From Promethearchaeota archaeon (GTDB taxonomy: Archaea > Asgardarchaeota > Lokiarchaeia > Sigynarchaeales > SOKP01): a stretch of 8,543 nucleotides of DNA. The stretch lies in NCBI GenBank assembly GCA_019057975.1, contig JAHLWJ010000185.1:1-8543 (forward strand), written 5' to 3'. This document shows positions 5,298-8,543 of the stretch, one piece after another. The notes below the pieces were generated by a model that did no database searches, was not told where the DNA came from, and was given only the letters and a program-made list of their open reading frames with translations. Position numbers and translations under genes: made by a program. Position 1 is the first letter of the stretch, and each line of letters begins with the position of its first letter.

Positions 5298-6680
5298 TCA
5301 TTTTTCTAAAAATTTATTGATAACATTAATCTTTTTCTTTGTTTTCTTTACATCATTTTGCAGTTTCTTTGATCTTTTTGAATATTCTTCATCATCAATC
5401 GTTCCAGACGAATGTTTTTTGTCAATAAACTCTAGTAAGTCCTCAACAGAAGTAAGTTTTGATTCTAATCCCTTTTTTTCATCTTTTAACTCTCTTTTTG
5501 TCTTACCTTTTGTTTTGAGTTTAGGTGCTGGCTTTAAACCTGTTTCTTCAACTTCTTCTTCAATCAGAATTTCAGGTTTAGGTGGTAAGGCTGTAAGAGC
5601 TTCTTCTTTTTTTTCCTTATTGCTAATAGCACTTATTTCACTAGTTATTTCTGGTAAAGAGGGAATTTTTTGGACACTAGGCTGAATATCTTGAGCTGTA
5701 TCTTGTACTTCTGAAATATCGAGTTGGGTGGATTCAATTATATCTTTATCTGACTCTGATGCAGCCTTTATTAATTTATCAATAGTAGTTTTAATTGTGT
5801 TTATTTGATTTTGAAAAATCTTTAATAATTCTACCAATTCACTTTTTTTAGAAATTTTCATAGAAAAATCTATGTTGATTGTTCTTCCTTCGCTTGGAGC
5901 GGAAGTGGTTGATGTTTCAGGTTGTTTTTGTATTTGAGAAGTGTCTTCAGTTGGACGGGAAATAGGTTTTGGAATATCCAGAGTTGACCTCAATTCCATA
6001 CGATAATCAGAAACAAGCCATTTAAAAATATTTAATGCTAAACTAGGATGATCATAACATTGGAACCCCCCTCCAATTTTATCTCTAAATATTTCATAAC
6101 TACCAATGCAACAAACCCTTCCATTTCCTATTTCTGATACACAGACTAGAGGACAAGAAAATGGATCTGATGTTTCGTTCGAATCAGCTATCGAGAATGC
6201 CCCACTCCCAACAATTGAAAGAGAGCATCCTGATCTATAACATAGAGTTTCTATTTTAGACGTAATTGGATGAGGAATGTTGAATGTCGAAATTAATGGT
6301 ATATTTTCCATCCCTAAATTAACTCGTTCATCTAATACTTGATCATTTTCAAAAATTATTCCAAATTGTTCCGAGATTTCAGATAAGTTGCTTCCACGAC
6401 CTCTATCACCACCTGCATGTGATAACAATAAGAGTCCACCTCCAGAATTTTTAACCCACTTTACTATTTGTGTGATTTCATTAGCAGTAATTCTTGAAAA
6501 GTCAGGACATACTAATGCTAATATATCAAAGGGCATTAGTGATTCTTCTGTTATTGGAAGCTCTAAAAAATTATAACATACAAAATCATTTGAATTTAAT
6601 TGATCTCGAAATTCAGTTAAATTATCATCAATTCGACCTCTTGGTTTATGAGCAACATCAAAAGCGATGTGATACGACAT
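5298..6680 (-). CDS. IFT52-like GIFT-domain protein with C-terminal helical module
   Basis: This 460-residue protein has an N-terminal alpha/beta domain (1-225) matching the GIFT domain shared by bacterial GldG-type proteins and eukaryotic IFT52. Key matches to remembered IFT52 sequence: GG-D-x-R before SNL (90-99; IFT52 has GGESRF...TNI), FGIIFENDQV (106-115; IFT52 YGIMVNNDAV), IGSYEIFRD (192-200; IFT52 LGSCHMFSD) and NIFKWL (217-222; IFT52 VVFQWL). Residues 230-265 are a Ser/Thr/Pro/Gln-rich linker, 276-308 a probable amphipathic or coiled-coil helix, and 311-400 an acidic, proline-containing, probably disordered stretch. Residues 398-460 form a highly charged helical pair (LEFIDKKHSSGTIDDEEYS). 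No signal peptide or membrane segment is visible, unlike GldG. The GIFT domain is probably a non-catalytic protein-protein or ligand-binding fold, so a scaffold role is inferred. It has its own TATA-like box and follows the pyrophosphorylase gene by 151 bases. The cellular role is unknown. Confidence 0.85.
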   Translation of the reverse strand: MSYHIAFDVAHKPRGRIDDNLTEFRDQLNSNDFVCYNFLELPITEESLMPFDILALVCPDFSRITANEITQIVKWVKNSGGGLLLLSHAGGDRGRGSNLSEISEQFGIIFENDQVLDERVNLGMENIPLISTFNIPHPITSKIETLCYRSGCSLSIVGSGAFSIADSNETSDPFSCPLVCVSEIGNGRVCCIGSYEIFRDKIGGGFQCYDHPSLALNIFKWLVSDYRMELRSTLDIPKPISRPTEDTSQIQKQPETSTTSAPSEGRTINIDFSMKISKKSELVELLKIFQNQINTIKTTIDKLIKAASESDKDIIESTQLDISEVQDTAQDIQPSVQKIPSLPEITSEISAISNKEKKEEALTALPPKPEILIEEEVEETGLKPAPKLKTKGKTKRELKDEKKGLESKLTSVEDLLEFIDKKHSSGTIDDEEYSKRSKKLQNDVKKTKKKINVINKFLEK

Positions 6681-6713
6681 GATTAATAATAAGACAAGTA
6701 TAATTTAAAATTC

Positions 6714-6721
6714 TTATATAT
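6714..6721 (-). promoter_or_regulatory. Candidate TATA box of the GIFT-domain gene
   Basis: Minus-strand ATATATAA lies 34-41 bases before the ATG at 6680, implying a leader of about ten bases. It lies in the 151-base gap after the pyrophosphorylase gene, which is otherwise A/T-rich and empty, and suggests separate transcription. There is no clear GGTGA ribosome site before the ATG. Confidence 0.4.
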
Positions 6722-6831
6722 TCAAAATCTTGATATTATTAATTATTATTTTAATCTTTCTAAAATTAATATTTAACTATATTATATAGAAATTACTAAT
6801 CTCTAATTTTTAAGTTAGATGAGGAATTTAA

Positions 6832-7929
6832 TTAAGATCTGCTTTTATCACCAATAATTAAGTAATCTTTGCTAATATTCTCAACCAATACATCACTACC
6901 TATGATTGAGTTTTTTGTAATAATGTTATTAAGCTGTGCTCTTTTTTCAATAACACTATTTTCTAAAATACAATTTTCTATATTCGAATTTTCTCCTATT
7001 GAAACATAGGGACCGATAACACAATTATTAATTTTAGTGTTCTCTCCAATGAAGATAGGATTTTTCAAAAAAGACTTATCAACTGTTATGTTTAATTTTG
7101 GAAAATCTTCCTTTTTAACAGAATTTTGCATTAGTAGATACCTATTACCATTAAGTAATTCAGATGGTCTACCAAAGTCAAGTATTCCTTTTTTTAGTTT
7201 AACTGCAGCGATTTTATATCCTTGATCCACTAGATCTTGAAAACTTTCCGTCAAATATATTTCTTTAGATTTTTCTGTTCTCTGATCAAGATAATGTTTA
7301 ATGTTTTTAAAAAGGGCAATAGTAGTGGAATTAGAAAAAGCGTAGATACCAGCAATCGCTAAATTTGATATGAATTCTTTTGGTTTTTCTACAAGGCTTT
7401 TTATATTTGAATTCTTATCTATAGTTACTATTCCATATGAACATGCATCTTCTTCTGGAACCTCCATTACAGTAATAATCCCATCCACATCAGATTCAAA
7501 ATATCGATACATAAAATAAGAATATTCATCGATTGGAATCATATCACCTAAAAAAAGAAGAGAGCCCTCTCGTTTGTCTTGTTCCTTTGATTCAAATTGC
7601 TGACTTTTAAACCGTACATTTGATAAATAAACAGCTTCACCTAATCCCCAATAAAAGGGAATGTCATCCGAATATCCTCTCGGAATTTGTTCAATAAATG
7701 TAAGTTTAAATTTATCAGTATAATTTTTTTTTACATAATCAATTATTTGTCTCTTTTTATAGCCAACAATAAGTATTAATTCCGTGTTTGGATCAAATGT
7801 ATTACTAAATTTTTCGAGAATGTGATCCAAAACAGTTTTCCCCGCAACTGTTAAAAAAGCTTTTGGTTTGCTTAAAGTAAACGGTTTTAATCTTGAACCG
7901 ATGCCTGCTATGGGTCCTATAATTTTCAT
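6832..7929 (-). CDS. Sugar-nucleotide pyrophosphorylase (nucleotidyltransferase with beta-helix tail)
   Basis: This 365-residue cytoplasmic enzyme is predicted to join a sugar 1-phosphate to an NTP, giving an NDP-sugar and pyrophosphate. The Rossmann-like nucleotidyltransferase domain covers about 1-262. The nucleotide-binding loop is AGIGSRLKPFTLSKPKAFL (8-26), with the GxGxR core and the KPK. FLGD (126-129) holds the expected metal-binding Asp129. SYGIVTID (164-171), VEKP (180-183), IAGIYAF (192-198) and EIYLTESFQDL (223-233) are further family blocks. The last ~80 residues carry hexapeptide-type repeats (IFIGENTKI, CVIGPYVSIGENSNI, CILENSVI, NSIIGSDVLV), predicting a left-handed beta-helix as in GlmU- and archaeal RmlA-like proteins. 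A charged stretch (about 107-122) looks like a loop insertion. The sugar cannot be assigned; glucose-, mannose- or N-acetylhexosamine-1-phosphate are possible, feeding glycosylation. It starts 50 bases after the GPN GTPase stop and may share its transcript. Confidence 0.9.
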   Translation of the reverse strand: MKIIGPIAGIGSRLKPFTLSKPKAFLTVAGKTVLDHILEKFSNTFDPNTELILIVGYKKRQIIDYVKKNYTDKFKLTFIEQIPRGYSDDIPFYWGLGEAVYLSNVRFKSQQFESKEQDKREGSLLFLGDMIPIDEYSYFMYRYFESDVDGIITVMEVPEEDACSYGIVTIDKNSNIKSLVEKPKEFISNLAIAGIYAFSNSTTIALFKNIKHYLDQRTEKSKEIYLTESFQDLVDQGYKIAAVKLKKGILDFGRPSELLNGNRYLLMQNSVKKEDFPKLNITVDKSFLKNPIFIGENTKINNCVIGPYVSIGENSNIENCILENSVIEKRAQLNNIITKNSIIGSDVLVENISKDYLIIGDKSRS

Positions 7930-7979
7930 TCTTCTTAGAATAATCTTCTATTTCTAATTGATTTGAAATTTAAATTTGT

Positions 7980-8543
7980 TTAATAAAATTTTGATTCATC
8001 TGAATCAAAAACTCTTTGTAAATGCCCAAATAGAATATCTAAACCATGGTCTTCTCTTGATGAACATGGAATTAATTCACTTGTAGATCCCATTTGGATA
8101 AATACTTCTGAAAGAAGCATTGATAATTCTCTGATCAATCCCTTTTCTCTTTCACTGGTTGAATCCTCTAACGCTTGAAAGTCGTGGCTCCAATTAAGAA
8201 TCATATCTATTTGATCTTCATCAATAAGATCAACTTTAGATAAGATATTTATTTGCGAGATATTCCTAAAACGAAACTGAACAGAAGCAGCTAAAAGTAA
8301 GGTTGAAATAAAACCATTAGGTCTGAGAACAAAATTTGAATCAAAGAGAAAACTCACAGATCTTTGGACATCGCCAAATCCTAATGAGCTAGCTATTAAG
8401 GGTCCAGTTTCTCGAAAAGCAAATAACTCTAGCTGCCCTGCAGTATCCACAAATATCCAATCCGGGTTATATTCATCAATTTCGTCTTTTATATCATCTA
8501 AAAAATTTACCATTAAATCAGAAGCTAAAATCATCCCACCATT
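7980..8543 (-). CDS. GPN-loop GTPase, N-terminus cut by the window edge
   Basis: The visible 187 residues are the C-terminal two thirds of a GPN-loop GTPase, the archaeal/eukaryotic family related to GPN1-3, which assist RNA polymerase assembly in eukaryotes. The reading frame is open to the edge, and the first visible residues are NGG. These are the end of the signature GPN-GG loop, so the P-loop and the G-P of the motif lie outside. An ATG at 8534 is internal, not the start. Visible motifs, counting from the first residue: DTAGQLELF (33-41, G3), FLFDSNFVLRPNGFIS (65-80), the SKVD form of G4 (102-105) and PCSS (159-162, G5-like). The helical segment about 110-155 is typical of the family insert. 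Archaeal members act as homodimers. The role in archaea is little known; polymerase or complex assembly is inferred from eukaryotic relatives. The pyrophosphorylase gene follows 50 bases downstream. Confidence 0.93.
   Translation of the reverse strand, partial: NGGMILASDLMVNFLDDIKDEIDEYNPDWIFVDTAGQLELFAFRETGPLIASSLGFGDVQRSVSFLFDSNFVLRPNGFISTLLLAASVQFRFRNISQINILSKVDLIDEDQIDMILNWSHDFQALEDSTSEREKGLIRELSMLLSEVFIQMGSTSELIPCSSREDHGLDILFGHLQRVFDSDESKFY

Noticed and set aside
5290..5685. Plus-strand open frame opposite the GIFT-protein C-terminus
   Set aside because: Its Ser/Phe-rich product is the antisense reading of the Lys/Glu-rich tail, and it has no start signal.
6388..6682. Plus-strand short frames opposite the GIFT domain
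   Set aside because: They are shadows of a conserved domain on the other strand.
8532..8534. ATG as the start of the GPN-loop GTPase
   Set aside because: The frame stays open to the edge, and the preceding codons read NGG, the end of the conserved GPN loop, so the true start lies outside.
1..8543. tRNA, rRNA, CRISPR array, insertion sequence or attachment site
   Set aside because: I saw no GC-rich structured island, regularly spaced repeats, transposase motif or terminal inverted repeats on either strand.

Overview
The window most likely comes from an archaeon, and probably from the Asgard group (Lokiarchaeia-like). The DNA is very AT-rich. Promoters look archaeal (A/G-rich element followed by a TATA box), several starts have GGTGA-type ribosome sites, and terminators are plain T-tracts. 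The gene content is archaeal: a GPN-loop GTPase, a TrmB-type regulator, a small Lrp-type regulator, and a protein whose N-terminal domain resembles the GIFT domain of the eukaryotic ciliary protein IFT52. The Asgard placement is an inference from gene content and should be tested with phylogeny.

Layout. Bases 1-250 are a probable divergent promoter region; a possible start codon of a leftward gene lies at the extreme left edge. An unrecognised helical acidic protein is encoded at 251-706 (+). After a T-tract and a 218-base spacer comes a two-gene iron-sulfur operon (925-1797 and 1810-2109, +): a cysteine-rich multi-cluster ferredoxin-like protein followed by a small two-cluster ferredoxin. 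A TrmB-type regulator (2192-2989, -) converges on it. A 393-base intergenic region separates the TrmB gene from a divergent Lrp/AsnC-type regulator (3383-3802, +). A gene for an isopropylmalate/homocitrate-synthase-family enzyme follows (3950-5272, +). Converging on it are three leftward genes: a GPN-loop GTPase truncated by the right edge (7980-8543), a sugar-nucleotide pyrophosphorylase with a beta-helix tail (6832-7929), and the IFT52-like GIFT protein (5298-6680).

How the parts may work together. The two ferredoxin-type proteins are probably co-translated and form an electron-transfer module whose redox partner is not in the window. The Lrp-type regulator probably controls itself and the adjacent acyl-transfer enzyme; both upstream regions hold similar 15-base A/T dyads. 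The three leftward genes share a strand, but the GIFT gene has its own TATA-like box 151 bases after the pyrophosphorylase stop, so a common function is not established. The most notable item is the GIFT-domain protein, which carries a long low-complexity linker and a C-terminal helical module not found in eukaryotic IFT52.
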